A DNA stretch of 64,000 nucleotides from Irregularibacter muris (GTDB lineage: Bacteria; Bacillota; Clostridia; Eubacteriales; Garciellaceae): NCBI RefSeq assembly GCF_024622505.1, contig NZ_JANKAS010000014.1:1-64000 (forward strand), read 5' to 3'. Below are positions 34,194 to 47,082 of this stretch, in pieces. Every line of letters starts with the position of its first letter. The stretch's first letter is position 1. Made by a program: the position numbers and the translations under genes. The notes under the pieces were generated by a model. It was given only the letters and a program-made list of their open reading frames with translations, was not told the origin of the DNA and did not search any database.

Positions 34194-35816
34194 ATGATTC
34201 GGATTTCAAACGTGAAGATGGGATTGGATAAAGTTGTAAATTCTGATACAGAAAAGCAAGCCTTAGAAAGCATAATCCTCTCGAAATTAAAAATTAGTAA
34301 AAAAGAATTAGGTAGTTTTAAAATATTTAAGAAATCTATTGATGCTCGAAAAAAAAATAAAATTATTTTCGTATACACAGTTGATGTTAATCTTCATTAT
34401 GAAGAATCTATACTTAGGAAATACGGCTCTAAAGAAATCACACAAACTCCAGATTTGTCCTATAAATGGGGGGGATTAGGAACAGAGGATATGACCCACA
34501 GGCCTGTAGTAATAGGTTTGGGCCCAGCGGGTCTTTTTGCTGGATTAATCCTGGCGAAGAAGGGTTATAACCCCATCATTCTTGAAAGAGGAGAAGATGT
34601 GGACAACAGAACCTCTAAGATCAATAAATTCTGGAAGCAACATCAATTGGACATTGAAAGCAATGTACAATTTGGTGAAGGGGGTGCAGGGACATTTTCC
34701 GACGGAAAGCTCACGACACAAATCAACGATAAAAGATGTCGTATGATATTAGAGGAATTTATAGAGATGGGGGCCCCAGAAAAAATATTATATGAGAGTA
34801 AACCTCATATAGGAACCGATATACTTAAAAGTGTAGTTAAAAACATAAGGGAAGAAATTATTGCCCATGGTGGAGAGGTGAGATTTACAGCTAAAGTAAC
34901 CGATCTTATTATAAAAGATGGGAATATAGATGCCCTCATCATTAATGATAATGAAAAGCTCTCCTGTCAGGTGGTTTTGCTAGCAATTGGTCATAGTGCG
35001 CGGGACACTTTTGAGATGCTGCATAATAAAGGTATGGTTATGACCCAGAAACCTTTTTCCATAGGTGTTCGCATTGAGCACCCTCAAGATATGCTGGATA
35101 AAGCACAATACGGTGAATTTGCCAAGCATCCGGGATTGGGAGCTGCTGATTATAAACTTTCCTATCATTCCAAAAAAAATGGAAGGTCAGCCTATACATT
35201 TTGTATGTGTCCGGGAGGATATGTAGTGGCTGCTGCCTCAGAGGAAAGAGGCATTGTAACTAATGGTATGAGTGAATATAAAAGGGATGGGGCAAATGCC
35301 AATTCAGCGCTGCTAGTAGGGGTTAAACCATCAGATTTTCAAAGTGATCATCCTTTGGCAGGTATTGATTTTCAGAGGAAGTGGGAAGGCCTAGCTTTTA
35401 AGATTGGTGGAGAAAATTATCGAGCTCCAGCTCAGTTGACGGGGGATTTTCTTGCCAATCGACCTAGCAATAAATGGGGGAGTGTGCAGCCTACCTATAA
35501 ACCAGGGGTTACTTTTGCCCAGCTAAAAGATTGCTTACCTGATTATGTGATAGAAACACTTAAAGAAGCCATCATGCATTTTAATACAAAAATCAAAGGC
35601 TTTGCCATGCCAGATAGTATTTTAACAGGGGTTGAAACGAGAAGTTCTTCGCCCATTAGAATAAATCGAGATGAAGATTATCTATCCAATATAGGGGGTA
35701 TCTACCCTGTGGGAGAAGGAGCAGGATATGCTGGTGGAATAATGTCCTCTGCAGTTGATGGATTTAAAATAGCAGAAAAAATTATGGAAAAATATGCGCC
35801 TCTAAAGCAGAAGTAA
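34194..35816 (+). CDS. FAD-dependent dehydrogenase of COG2509
   Basis: A 540-residue flavoprotein. An N-terminal 95-residue domain (IRISNVKMGLDKVVNS...) precedes the FAD motif VIGLGPAGLFAG (near 104-115), then FGEGGAGTFSDGKL (near 160), a family hallmark, and the C-terminal GGIYPVGEGAGYAGGIMSSA that binds FAD. The family is broadly conserved in Firmicutes and its reaction is not known. The ATG at 34194 follows AGGAG with eight-base spacing; a TTG one codon earlier is less likely. Confidence 0.87.
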   Translation: MIRISNVKMGLDKVVNSDTEKQALESIILSKLKISKKELGSFKIFKKSIDARKKNKIIFVYTVDVNLHYEESILRKYGSKEITQTPDLSYKWGGLGTEDMTHRPVVIGLGPAGLFAGLILAKKGYNPIILERGEDVDNRTSKINKFWKQHQLDIESNVQFGEGGAGTFSDGKLTTQINDKRCRMILEEFIEMGAPEKILYESKPHIGTDILKSVVKNIREEIIAHGGEVRFTAKVTDLIIKDGNIDALIINDNEKLSCQVVLLAIGHSARDTFEMLHNKGMVMTQKPFSIGVRIEHPQDMLDKAQYGEFAKHPGLGAADYKLSYHSKKNGRSAYTFCMCPGGYVVAAASEERGIVTNGMSEYKRDGANANSALLVGVKPSDFQSDHPLAGIDFQRKWEGLAFKIGGENYRAPAQLTGDFLANRPSNKWGSVQPTYKPGVTFAQLKDCLPDYVIETLKEAIMHFNTKIKGFAMPDSILTGVETRSSSPIRINRDEDYLSNIGGIYPVGEGAGYAGGIMSSAVDGFKIAEKIMEKYAPLKQK

Positions 35817-35987
35817 AACCCATGACCTATTTCACCATAGGAGAGCATCCTATGACTTCGGTACCTCCTGTTCTATGAACTACTTAAGACACTAGGCTAT
35901 AGAGAAGGATTGTCATAGGTGTGTGGATCTTTGGAGGAAAACTATGATATCATTAAAGGTAAATCATCAGAATAGAGGGGTGCTTGC

Positions 35988-36518
35988 ATGCAAAATATCC
36001 TTTTGATTTTATTGTTACAATTGGTCTATGTGCCTATCTTGACCTTGCGAACAATATTTCTTGTAAAAAACATGACCTTGATTGCCGCTGCTTTTGGCTT
36101 CATAGAGTCATTAATCTATGTATTTGGCTTATCCCTTGTGTTTAATGGGGAACAAGAAACAGTGGCACTAATTGTCTATGCTCTAGGGTTTGGTATAGGG
36201 ATGATGATCGGAGGAGCCATTGAAAATAAGCTTGCCATTGGATATAACAATCTTATGGTAAATTTAATGGAAAAAAATATGGAATTGATTAACTATCTAA
36301 GAAATGAAGGTTTTGGTGTGACGGTATATGAGGGAGAAGGGCGAGATAGTAAACGGTATCGACTAGATATTCTTACCAAAAGGAGCAGAGAAGAGGAGCT
36401 TATACAGATTATAGAAGAATATGAACCCAAAGCCTTTATTATTTCCTATGAGGCACGAAGATTTAAGGGTGGGTTTTTAGTGAATTCCATGAAAAAAATG
36501 AAAAGCAAAAATGAATAA
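35988..36518 (+). CDS. DUF2179/DUF5698 family membrane protein (UPF0316)
   Basis: A 176-residue protein with three N-terminal helices (residues 3-25, 30-52, 58-80: DUF5698) and a soluble C-terminal DUF2179 domain (residues 95-170, VTVYEGEGRDSKRYRLDILTKR). The same DUF2179 fold in YitT-type proteins resembles a ferredoxin-like ligand-binding domain. Physiological role unknown. GGGGTGCTTG precedes the ATG with a weak site. The length matches the family. Confidence 0.87.
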   Translation: MQNILLILLLQLVYVPILTLRTIFLVKNMTLIAAAFGFIESLIYVFGLSLVFNGEQETVALIVYALGFGIGMMIGGAIENKLAIGYNNLMVNLMEKNMELINYLRNEGFGVTVYEGEGRDSKRYRLDILTKRSREEELIQIIEEYEPKAFIISYEARRFKGGFLVNSMKKMKSKNE

Positions 36519-36537
36519 AAGTGAGGATTGCTATTGT

Positions 36538-36600
36538 CCCTATCCTATAAGATCTCCCTATGTAGAAATAGGGAGATCTTATAGGATAGGGAATTTTCTT
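36538..36600. terminator. Perfect 24-base hairpin, terminator
   Basis: Arms 36538-36561 and 36568-36591 are perfectly complementary with a six-base loop; TTTTCTTTT follows at 36594-36602. Confidence 0.88.
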
Positions 36601-36727
36601 TTAGTAGGCTCTTATTAAATAAATGAATGCTTAAAATGAAAAACAAGGGATTTTTAGAAGAGTAGTTGAATTATTAAATCATTAAGGATAATCTATAATC
36701 ATGAATACTCAAATAGAGGAGGTACAA

Positions 36728-38284
36728 ATGAAACTTTCTGAAATTATGAAGGAGAAGACAAGTAAAAGTTTTGATTTGACCTTGAATTCAGGCATGTATA
36801 TACAAGAAATAAGCAAAGAGGAGATAAACCTTTGTTCCCAGGAAAGTATTGGCATAGTAAAGGATAGCGGGGAAATCATTGGAGAGATAAACACAGAACA
36901 GCTAAAGTTCATCAAATCAAATTATGATAAATGGAATACTTCTATGATTCTGAATAATATTGAAGAGGCTGTAATTGCTCTTGATAAGACAGGAAGAATT
37001 TTTTATGCCAATAAGATGTATTCAGTAATACTGGGAGTGCCAAGAGCAAAGGTGTTGGGAAAATTTATACAGGAGATTGAAGCCGATGCAAGTATAATAA
37101 ATGTTCTCAAAACGGGGAAGCCCCTATTCAGGAACAATCAGAGAATAAAATCTGTAGATAAGTATGTTTCTGTAAAGATTTATCCCTTTTATGAGGAGGG
37201 GGAAATAAGCGGAGCTTACTCTATATTTAATGACATAACGGAAATACAAAACTTGAATCGTGAAGTAACAAGAATAAATAACGTGGCGGATGAATATTCA
37301 AGACAAAATAGAGCCCATCAAGAATTAAGAAAACTAAATGTTATTGGAGAAGACAGACACTATTTAGATCTCATTTCAAAAGCAATGGTGGCGGCACCCA
37401 CAGATGTATCTGTACTGATTAGGGGAGAGAATGGAGTAGGAAAAGAAATCTTTGCTAAGCTAATACATAAGAATAGTCTAAGAAAAGATAAGCCTTTAAT
37501 CAGTGTAAACTGTGCTGCAATACCTGAAAATCTCATAGAAAGTGAACTCTTCGGGTACGAAGAGGGAGCATTTACTGGAGCATCTAAAAAGGGAAAAGTA
37601 GGCAAGTTCAAACTGGCAGATGGAGGGACACTTTTTCTTGATGAAATAGGAGATATGCCCCTGATATTGCAGTCAAAACTATTAAGAGTTCTTCAGGAAG
37701 GGGAAATTGAACCAATAGGCGGAAAGAAATCTATAAAAGTGGATGTAAGAATAATCGCTGCCACAAATCAGCCCTTAGAGAAGATGATAGAGAAAAGACA
37801 ATTTAGACAGGATCTTTACTACCGATTGAATGCCATCACCTTTTTTGTGCCTGCACTTCACGATAGAGGAAATGATGTAATCCTTCTTGCAAATTTCTTT
37901 CTTAATAAATTCAACGAAGAATATGCAAAAGACCTGGTTTTATCCAGGGAAGTATATGAACTTTTCCTAGACTATCAATGGCCAGGAAACGTTCGAGAAC
38001 TCATCAATTGCTTGAAGTTTTCAGTTATTCTATGTAGTAGAAATAGGATTACTATGGAAGACCTTCCACCAAATATCCGAAACTATAAGCAAATAGATAA
38101 TCCTAATATGCATGGGAAAACTTCATCCCAAGAAATCTCAGAGATGAACCTAAAGGAAAGACTGAAGCAGTATGAGAAACAAATTATTCTGGATACTCTA
38201 AAAATATGTGATGGAAATAAGCAGAAAACCACTGAAAGATTAGGAATAAGTAAAAGAACTCTATATCGTAAACTGGAAGAGTGA
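36728..38284 (+). CDS. Sigma-54 dependent activator with PAS domain
   Basis: A 518-residue enhancer-binding protein. Residues 75-185 form a PAS sensor ([26 protein letters not shown]). The AAA+ domain (205-440) has Walker A GENGVGKE, the sigma-54 contact loop GAFTGA (in [15 protein letters not shown]), Walker [13 protein letters not shown] and the arginine finger region. A Fis-type HTH ends the protein ([21 protein letters not shown]). The ATG at 36728 follows GAGGAGGT; the frame to 36701 lacks a site. Three dyads and a -24/-12 promoter lie just downstream, so it should activate the atuA-HMGR operon when PAS binds its ligand. Confidence 0.92.
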   Translation: MKLSEIMKEKTSKSFDLTLNSGMYIQEISKEEINLCSQESIGIVKDSGEIIGEINTEQLKFIKSNYDKWNTSMILNNIEEAVIALDKTGRIFYANKMYSVILGVPRAKVLGKFIQEIEADASIINVLKTGKPLFRNNQRIKSVDKYVSVKIYPFYEEGEISGAYSIFNDITEIQNLNREVTRINNVADEYSRQNRAHQELRKLNVIGEDRHYLDLISKAMVAAPTDVSVLIRGENGVGKEIFAKLIHKNSLRKDKPLISVNCAAIPENLIESELFGYEEGAFTGASKKGKVGKFKLADGGTLFLDEIGDMPLILQSKLLRVLQEGEIEPIGGKKSIKVDVRIIAATNQPLEKMIEKRQFRQDLYYRLNAITFFVPALHDRGNDVILLANFFLNKFNEEYAKDLVLSREVYELFLDYQWPGNVRELINCLKFSVILCSRNRITMEDLPPNIRNYKQIDNPNMHGKTSSQEISEMNLKERLKQYEKQIILDTLKICDGNKQKTTERLGISKRTLYRKLEE

Positions 38285-38296
38285 AAACCATCATAA

Positions 38297-38364
38297 TGTC
38301 AAAAGTGGCACTGGGTGTCAAAAATGACTCGAAAAATTCACAAACTGTGTCAATTATGGCACAG
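38297..38364. promoter_or_regulatory. Three enhancer sites for the sigma-54 activator
   Basis: TGTCAAAAGTGGCA (38297-38310), TGTCAAAAATGAC (38316-38328) and TGTCAATTATGGCA (38348-38361) share TGTCA-N4-TGRC. The third extends to CTGTGTCAATTATGGCACAG (38345-38364), nearly palindromic. They lie 75-142 bases upstream of the -24 element, the normal place for activator binding. Confidence 0.75.
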
Positions 38365-38438
38365 TTTTAATTTTTGGTATGAAGTCATAATCCAGCTAAA
38401 GTAAACGATATCAATGGCTTTTTCACTTTGTAATAAGT

Positions 38439-38454
38439 TGGCACATATTTTGCT
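38439..38454 (+). promoter_or_regulatory. Sigma-54 (-24/-12) promoter
   Basis: TGGCAC-ATATT-TTGCT matches the sigma-54 consensus TGGCAC-N5-TTGCW. GG at 38440-38441 and GC at 38452-38453 are ten bases apart as required. Confidence 0.9.
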
Positions 38455-38492
38455 CAATATATTGGTGAAAGAAACTTTTATGGAGGTGCAAA

Positions 38493-39863
38493 ATGGAAAA
38501 GACAGTAAAAATTGGAGGAGGTCAAGGATTTTGGGGAGATAGTCCCGATGCTGCCATTGAAATGGTTCATTCACAAGAGCTTGATTATTTGGCTTTTGAT
38601 TTCCTTGCTGAACTAACAATGTCCATAATGCAGAGGCAAAAGTTAAAAAACCCCAAGGTCGGTTATGCAAGAGATTTTATTAATATCATGGAACAAATTG
38701 TAGAAACAGCCTATAAGAAAAAGACGAGAGTTGTTACCAATGCCGGAGGGACCAATATCAAAGCAGCAGTAGAAGCTTTAGAAAAAGTGGTGAAGAAAAA
38801 GGAAATAAAGGGATATAAGATAGGATATGTCTTGGGGGACGATATTATGGATCAGCTCCCAAAACTCATGGAACAGGGAATACCCTTTATCAACACGGAT
38901 AATGGAAGAAAGCTTGAAGAGATAAAGGATAAGATTCTTAATGTTAATGTATACCACGGACATGAACCTATAGAAGAATGTCTTGAAAAGGGGGCAGATG
39001 TAGTCATAACAGGAAGATCCTCGGATTCAGCGCTGTTTATGGCACCACTGAAATATGCATTTGGATGGGAAAAAGATGATTATGATAATCTTGCCAGAGG
39101 AATCATGGTGGGACATCTACTAGAATGCGGAGGGCAGGCCTCTGGAGGTAACTTTGATTATGATTGGAGAAGTGTCCCCCAAATGGACATACTCGGATTT
39201 CCCATTGCTGAAGTGACAAAAGACTCCATTGTCATAACCAAATCCCAGGCAACAGGAGGATTAATTACAGAACAGACACTTAAAGAGCAAATTCTATATG
39301 AAGTACATGATCCTGCCAACTATATTGTACCAGATGTCAATGTAGATATAAGCGAAGTTACACTTAAAGAAGTCGGAAAGAATAGGGTACGGGTTGACCA
39401 TATTAAAGGAAAAGAAAGACCAGATCAGTTGAAGCTATGTGTTGGATATCATGATGGGTACAAGGTGGAAACATTTCTTTCCTTTGCCTGGCCGGATGCC
39501 TATGAAAAAGCAAAATATGCAGCGGATATCTTAATGAAGAAGATGAAGAGAAAGAATCTTGTATATAAGGATATGAGGATTGACTATATAGGTTTAAATG
39601 CACTTCATCTTGATGTAGCTAATATGAGGGAAGAACATGTCAAGAATGTCAACGAGGTAATTCTTAGAATAGCTATTCATACAGAAAGCAAAGAAGAGGC
39701 CCAGAAGATAGTGCCAGAAGTGGCGCCATTGCAGCTAAACGGTCCTCCAGGTTCAAGCTTCTTTGGAGGAAGAGCTAAGGTTCGTGAAGTCATAGGACTA
39801 TGGCCAACCTTTATACCAAGGGATGCAGTTAAACTTGAATCACATATTCTGGAGGTGGAATGA
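38493..39863 (+). CDS. AtuA family (DUF1446) protein, large part
   Basis: A 456-residue soluble protein of the acyclic-terpene-utilisation AtuA family. Conserved pieces: GGGQGFWGDSPDAA at the start, LAFDFLAELTMSIM (33-46), VTNAGGTNIKAAVEALE (77-93), VVITGRSSDSALFMAPL (170-186) and ECGGQASGGNFDYDW (210-224). AtuA is needed for citronellol/geranol degradation in Pseudomonas, but its reaction is not settled; the NAGG motif suggests an acyl-CoA or hydroxyacid substrate. Pseudomonad proteins carry a C-terminal domain that is here a separate gene. GGAGGTGC precedes the ATG. First gene of the sigma-54 operon. Confidence 0.88.
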   Translation: MEKTVKIGGGQGFWGDSPDAAIEMVHSQELDYLAFDFLAELTMSIMQRQKLKNPKVGYARDFINIMEQIVETAYKKKTRVVTNAGGTNIKAAVEALEKVVKKKEIKGYKIGYVLGDDIMDQLPKLMEQGIPFINTDNGRKLEEIKDKILNVNVYHGHEPIEECLEKGADVVITGRSSDSALFMAPLKYAFGWEKDDYDNLARGIMVGHLLECGGQASGGNFDYDWRSVPQMDILGFPIAEVTKDSIVITKSQATGGLITEQTLKEQILYEVHDPANYIVPDVNVDISEVTLKEVGKNRVRVDHIKGKERPDQLKLCVGYHDGYKVETFLSFAWPDAYEKAKYAADILMKKMKRKNLVYKDMRIDYIGLNALHLDVANMREEHVKNVNEVILRIAIHTESKEEAQKIVPEVAPLQLNGPPGSSFFGGRAKVREVIGLWPTFIPRDAVKLESHILEVE

Positions 39864-39864
39864 G

Positions 39865-40188
39865 ATGAAAAAGGTTTATCTGAATGAATTGGTCCATGGT
39901 AGATCAGGGGATAAAGGAAATATAAGCAATGTATGTATCTTTGCAAGAAATCCCGAAGACTACCAACTTCTTAAAGAAAAGGTTACCGTGGAAAAGGTCA
40001 AAGAACATTTTGGAGATATGGTAAAAGGAGATGTCATTAGATACGAGGTGGACTCACTAAAGGGAATGAATTTTGTCATGTATGAAGCCTTAGGAGGTGG
40101 AGCAACCTTATCTCTGAGGTTAGACAGTCTTGGAAAGTCAATGGCATCTGCACTGATGAGAATGAAAATAGAATGGGAGGGGAAATAG
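39865..40188 (+). CDS. AtuA C-terminal-domain-like small subunit
   Basis: A 107-residue protein starting LNELVHGRSGDKGNISNVCIF-like, the hallmark of the C-terminal domain of longer AtuA proteins (RSGDKG). It lies one base after the large part, whose end GGAGGTGGAATGAG supplies its ribosome-binding site. The two products presumably make one complex. LGGGATLSLRLDSLGKSM near residues 75-92 is also conserved. No catalytic role is known. Confidence 0.85.
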   Translation: MKKVYLNELVHGRSGDKGNISNVCIFARNPEDYQLLKEKVTVEKVKEHFGDMVKGDVIRYEVDSLKGMNFVMYEALGGGATLSLRLDSLGKSMASALMRMKIEWEGK

Positions 40189-40191
40189 GGA

Positions 40192-41451
40192 ATGAAAACG
40201 AGCAGTTATTCAGGGTTCTATAAATTATCCACGGAAAAAAGACTAGATGAAGTAGGAGAATTTTCAAATCTGACGGATGAAGAAAAGAATTTGTTAAGAG
40301 ATCCCGCATCTGTCAATGAGGAGATCGCAGATCACATGGTAGAAAATGTTATCGGTAGATTCACATTACCCTTGGGAGTAGGGATTAACTTTGTTATCAA
40401 TGGAAAAGACTATGTTGTCCCAATGGTTACAGAAGAGCCATCCGTAATAGCTGCAACTAGTAATGCAGCAAAGATGGCAAGGGAAAACAATGGATTCTTT
40501 GCAAGCTATACAGGATCGATAATGATTTCTCAGATTCAGATAACAAATCTTACAAATCCCAGTTATGCAGCTATTGTGATACAGGAACATAGGGATGAAA
40601 TTATTAGGAGATGTAATGAGCAGGATCCTGTTCTTGTAAAATTTGGTGGTGGAGTTGAAGATGTAGAAACAAGAATAATTGACACATTAGCAGGAAAGAT
40701 GCTTATCGTACATCTAAAAGTCAATACTTTGGACGCTATGGGTGCCAATGCTGTCAATACCATGGCAGAATACATTGCACCATATCTTGAAGAAATTACT
40801 GAAGGAACTGTTTATCTTAGAATACTTTCAAATCTAGCAATGCATAGACTTGCAAGATCAAGAGTTATTATTAAGAAAGATATCCTTGGAGAAAAGGCGG
40901 TAGATTCCATATTACAAGCCTATGCCTTTGCTGAGGCGGATCCTTTTCGAGCGGCAACACATAATAAGGGAATAATGAATGGAATAGTTCCCGTGGTGCT
41001 GGCCACTGGTAATGATACACGAGCTATAGAATCAGGAGCTCATGCCTATGCATCCATAACAGGAAGATACCTTCCTCTTACTACTTGGGAAAAGAATGCG
41101 AATGGTGACCTTGTAGGAACCATTGAAATTCCAATGGCCGTTGGGCTGGTTGGAGGGGCAACCAAGGTCCATCCCCAGGCAAAGGTAGCTGTAAAAATGC
41201 TTGGTGTTGAAAAAGCTTCTGATCTAGCTATGATTATCGCATCAGTTGGCTTAGCCCAGAACTTGGCAGCACTAAAAGCTCTTGCCACCGAAGGAATTCA
41301 GCGGGGTCATATGTCACTACATGCAAGAAATCTTGCTACAACAGTAGGGGCTAAAGGGGAACTTCTCGACAAGATAGTCTCTAAGATGATCAAGGAAAAG
41401 AAGGTTAGAATGGAATACGCCCAAGAACTTTTTAATCAATATTCAAAATAA
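40192..41451 (+). CDS. mvaA: HMG-CoA reductase, class II (degradative type)
   Basis: A 419-residue enzyme of the class II group, which in Pseudomonas mevalonii oxidises mevalonate with CoA and NAD to HMG-CoA. Catalytic residues are all in place: Glu in MVTEEPSVIAA (81-82), Lys in THNKGIMNG (about 262), Asp in ATGNDTRAIESG (about 278) and His in GHMSLHARN (about 376). The dinucleotide motif is in VNTLDAMGANAVNTM. Class II enzymes also serve mevalonate synthesis in some Firmicutes, but the sigma-54 operon with AtuA and a permease favours catabolism (inference). GGAGGGGAAA precedes the ATG. Confidence 0.92.
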   Translation: MKTSSYSGFYKLSTEKRLDEVGEFSNLTDEEKNLLRDPASVNEEIADHMVENVIGRFTLPLGVGINFVINGKDYVVPMVTEEPSVIAATSNAAKMARENNGFFASYTGSIMISQIQITNLTNPSYAAIVIQEHRDEIIRRCNEQDPVLVKFGGGVEDVETRIIDTLAGKMLIVHLKVNTLDAMGANAVNTMAEYIAPYLEEITEGTVYLRILSNLAMHRLARSRVIIKKDILGEKAVDSILQAYAFAEADPFRAATHNKGIMNGIVPVVLATGNDTRAIESGAHAYASITGRYLPLTTWEKNANGDLVGTIEIPMAVGLVGGATKVHPQAKVAVKMLGVEKASDLAMIIASVGLAQNLAALKALATEGIQRGHMSLHARNLATTVGAKGELLDKIVSKMIKEKKVRMEYAQELFNQYSK

Positions 41452-41469
41452 AAAAGTGGAGGTTAAAAA

Positions 41470-41937
41470 ATGAACCAGGAAAAGAACAAGCCAGTATTTA
41501 CCGAAGTATGGGGTGACACAGTAATTATAAAAGAATTATTTATAGCTGTTATCATTGGTATTGTTCTCACTATGGCTTTTTATATTTTAGGGAACAAGAT
41601 ATTTGTTGGAAATCCCAATATTGAGGAAAGTCTGGCCAAAGGGTATTCATTGCTTATCGGTATAACAGGCTGTATACTTTCAGGTGCAATATCAGCAAAG
41701 ATGTTTAAGCCCAAAAGAAATGTGGAAGAAAGACTTGAAAAAGGGGATGTTGAAGAGATTCTTAAATCTGCCGGTATGACTGTAGAAGAGGAAGCAGAAG
41801 CACTGTCCAAAGTAAGCCCAGAAATCATAGCAGAGATGGAAGAACTGGAGCTTTGGGGATTCCTAGCACTTATACCGGAAGATTCACCAAACTATAAGAA
41901 GGAATATAGAGAAAAGAATGGAGGGTTTGCCCTATGA
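41470..41937 (+). CDS. Small membrane subunit beside the TctA-like permease
   Basis: A 155-residue protein with two hydrophobic helices (residues 22-45 and 57-76) and an acidic helical C-terminus with repeated EE pairs. It overlaps the permease gene by four bases (ATGA type). The position matches the small TctB subunit of tripartite tricarboxylate transporters, but TctB usually has four helices, so this is a reduced or different partner. I know of no named family. GTGGAGG precedes the ATG. Confidence 0.65.
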   Translation: MNQEKNKPVFTEVWGDTVIIKELFIAVIIGIVLTMAFYILGNKIFVGNPNIEESLAKGYSLLIGITGCILSGAISAKMFKPKRNVEERLEKGDVEEILKSAGMTVEEEAEALSKVSPEIIAEMEELELWGFLALIPEDSPNYKKEYREKNGGFAL

Positions 41938-43313
41938 CCATAACACCAATTCTATTAATCCAAGCTTTTTTAGCAGCCTTTGTAGGGGGAATACTGTTTA
42001 GTATAATTGGAATCATTCCTGGAACAGATGAAACGGCAACTATGGCACCGCTGACACTCATATTGGTACTGCTGGGACTTCATCCTGTTGTTCTTTTCTC
42101 ATGGTTCATAGGTATAATTGTTGCCATGCAAATATCCCATACCATACCGACAGCCATGGCGGCGCTACCTGGATCAACTATGGCGGTTCCAATGGTACTT
42201 AACTCTTCCATAGCAAAACGTATGGGTATTCCTCATATTGCAATGAAAAAAATGGCAGCAGGATCTTTAATAGGATCAATTATTGCAGTTCCTATATCCA
42301 TTATTGCGGCAATGGTGCTAGCCCCCTTAGGAGATGTTATTGAACCCTATATAGGACTTATATTTACATTGGGAGCAGCGTTTATAGCCTATATGTCCAG
42401 TGCAAAATGGGGTGCAGTCATCGCATTGTTTCCCTTTGCATTTTTAATACAGGGATTTCAAAGATTATCAGTAGAAGCAACAGGGACTACCTTATTTATA
42501 TCTATATTTATGGGCATTACAATAGGGCCAATGATTTCAGAGGTATTCAATGTTTTCGTGCCTAGCCTTAGAAATAAGCAGATGAGAGATAAGGAAAATG
42601 ATATATTTCTTGCACCAGAAGGAAAGGGAAATCGTTCAATAATCCCTAATCCTTTTAAGATATTTACAAAGAAACAGAAGCGTGACATTGCTGCTTCCTC
42701 AGCCATATCGGCTACAACCTTTACTTTTTCACCGGTAGGAATGACAGTCTTACTTGGGGAATTATTTGGAGGAAAGAGAAAAGAACTTTATGACCGAGTG
42801 ACAGGTACTTTAGGAATACAGGATGCGGTAAGTAATGCTACCTATATTGGGGAACTTATCATACCCTTGCTTGCATTCGGTATTCCCCTATCCCCAGTTG
42901 CCCTTGGACCGGCCGCAGCACTGTTTAATGCGCCTCCAGTATTTACAATAGATCCTGTAAATAACCTACATTCATATTTAGGTATGGGGGATTATCTACT
43001 CTATGGATTTATAGGAGTTGTTGGTGGAGCTTTGATAGCCTACCCTATGGCCATAAGAAAAGCTAGAGCATGGACAGAAATGATGTTCAGAAAGATAAGC
43101 CATGAAGCGCTTATTGGGGCATTTATGGGGCTAATATTTATGCTTGCATATTATGAAGCAGGAGTATTTGGTGTATTTGTAGCATTGTTTATTGGTTTCT
43201 TTGGAGGCATACTTCATAATATATTTGGTATTCATACCGGAGTACAGTTTATGGCATATTACGCATCAGGCTGGATAGTAACAAATCTTATTGCATTGTC
43301 AGGATTATTTTAA
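41934..43313 (+). CDS. TctA-like permease of a carboxylate transporter
   Basis: A 459-residue membrane protein with about 11 helices. GGILFSIIGIIPGTDETATMAPLTL (near 18-42) matches the TctA signature around GxIPGxxxxxxxA, repeated in the second half as TYIGELIIPLLAFGIPLSPVALGPAAAL. TctA proteins carry citrate-like carboxylates with a TctB helper and a periplasmic TctC binder. No TctC gene is present here. In this operon the cargo is probably mevalonate or another hydroxy acid (inference). It ends the operon, followed by a terminator. Confidence 0.82.
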   Translation: MTITPILLIQAFLAAFVGGILFSIIGIIPGTDETATMAPLTLILVLLGLHPVVLFSWFIGIIVAMQISHTIPTAMAALPGSTMAVPMVLNSSIAKRMGIPHIAMKKMAAGSLIGSIIAVPISIIAAMVLAPLGDVIEPYIGLIFTLGAAFIAYMSSAKWGAVIALFPFAFLIQGFQRLSVEATGTTLFISIFMGITIGPMISEVFNVFVPSLRNKQMRDKENDIFLAPEGKGNRSIIPNPFKIFTKKQKRDIAASSAISATTFTFSPVGMTVLLGELFGGKRKELYDRVTGTLGIQDAVSNATYIGELIIPLLAFGIPLSPVALGPAAALFNAPPVFTIDPVNNLHSYLGMGDYLLYGFIGVVGGALIAYPMAIRKARAWTEMMFRKISHEALIGAFMGLIFMLAYYEAGVFGVFVALFIGFFGGILHNIFGIHTGVQFMAYYASGWIVTNLIALSGLF

Positions 43314-43329
43314 AATGTAGAGAACTTTT

Positions 43330-43372
43330 ACTAATCAGTTGCATAGAAATGCAGCTGATTAGTTTATTAAAG
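43330..43372 (+). terminator. Terminator of the AtuA-HMGR operon
   Basis: Fifteen-base arms (43330-43344 and 43349-43363) with one G-T pair and a four-base loop; TTTATT follows. The T run is modest. Confidence 0.7.
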
Positions 43373-43512
43373 AGAAGAGAGTATTCCCATCTGCAGCAAG
43401 AGCCCTTATTTCCTCTCGTCATTAAGTTGTTTTTCATGCATGAATTTGTAAATTTATCAAACAATATAAGAGATTATGAAAAATATTACATGAAAAAGAG
43501 GGTGAGAGATGA

Positions 43513-47037
<3,525 letters not shown>

Positions 47038-47042
47038 AGGCA

Positions 47043-47080
47043 AAAAAGAAGATTGAATAAGGCAATTCAATCTTCTTTTT
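47043..47080. terminator. Bidirectional terminator
   Basis: Sixteen-base arms (47043-47058 and 47065-47080) start with A5 and end with T5, so the hairpin can stop transcripts of both converging genes. Confidence 0.9.
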
Positions 47081-47082
47081 GT

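Noticed and set aside
36538-36600. Operator for the sigma-54 activator
   Set aside because: The 24-base hairpin has a T-rich tail and follows the DUF2179 gene, so terminator is the simpler reading; it lacks the TGTCA dyad.
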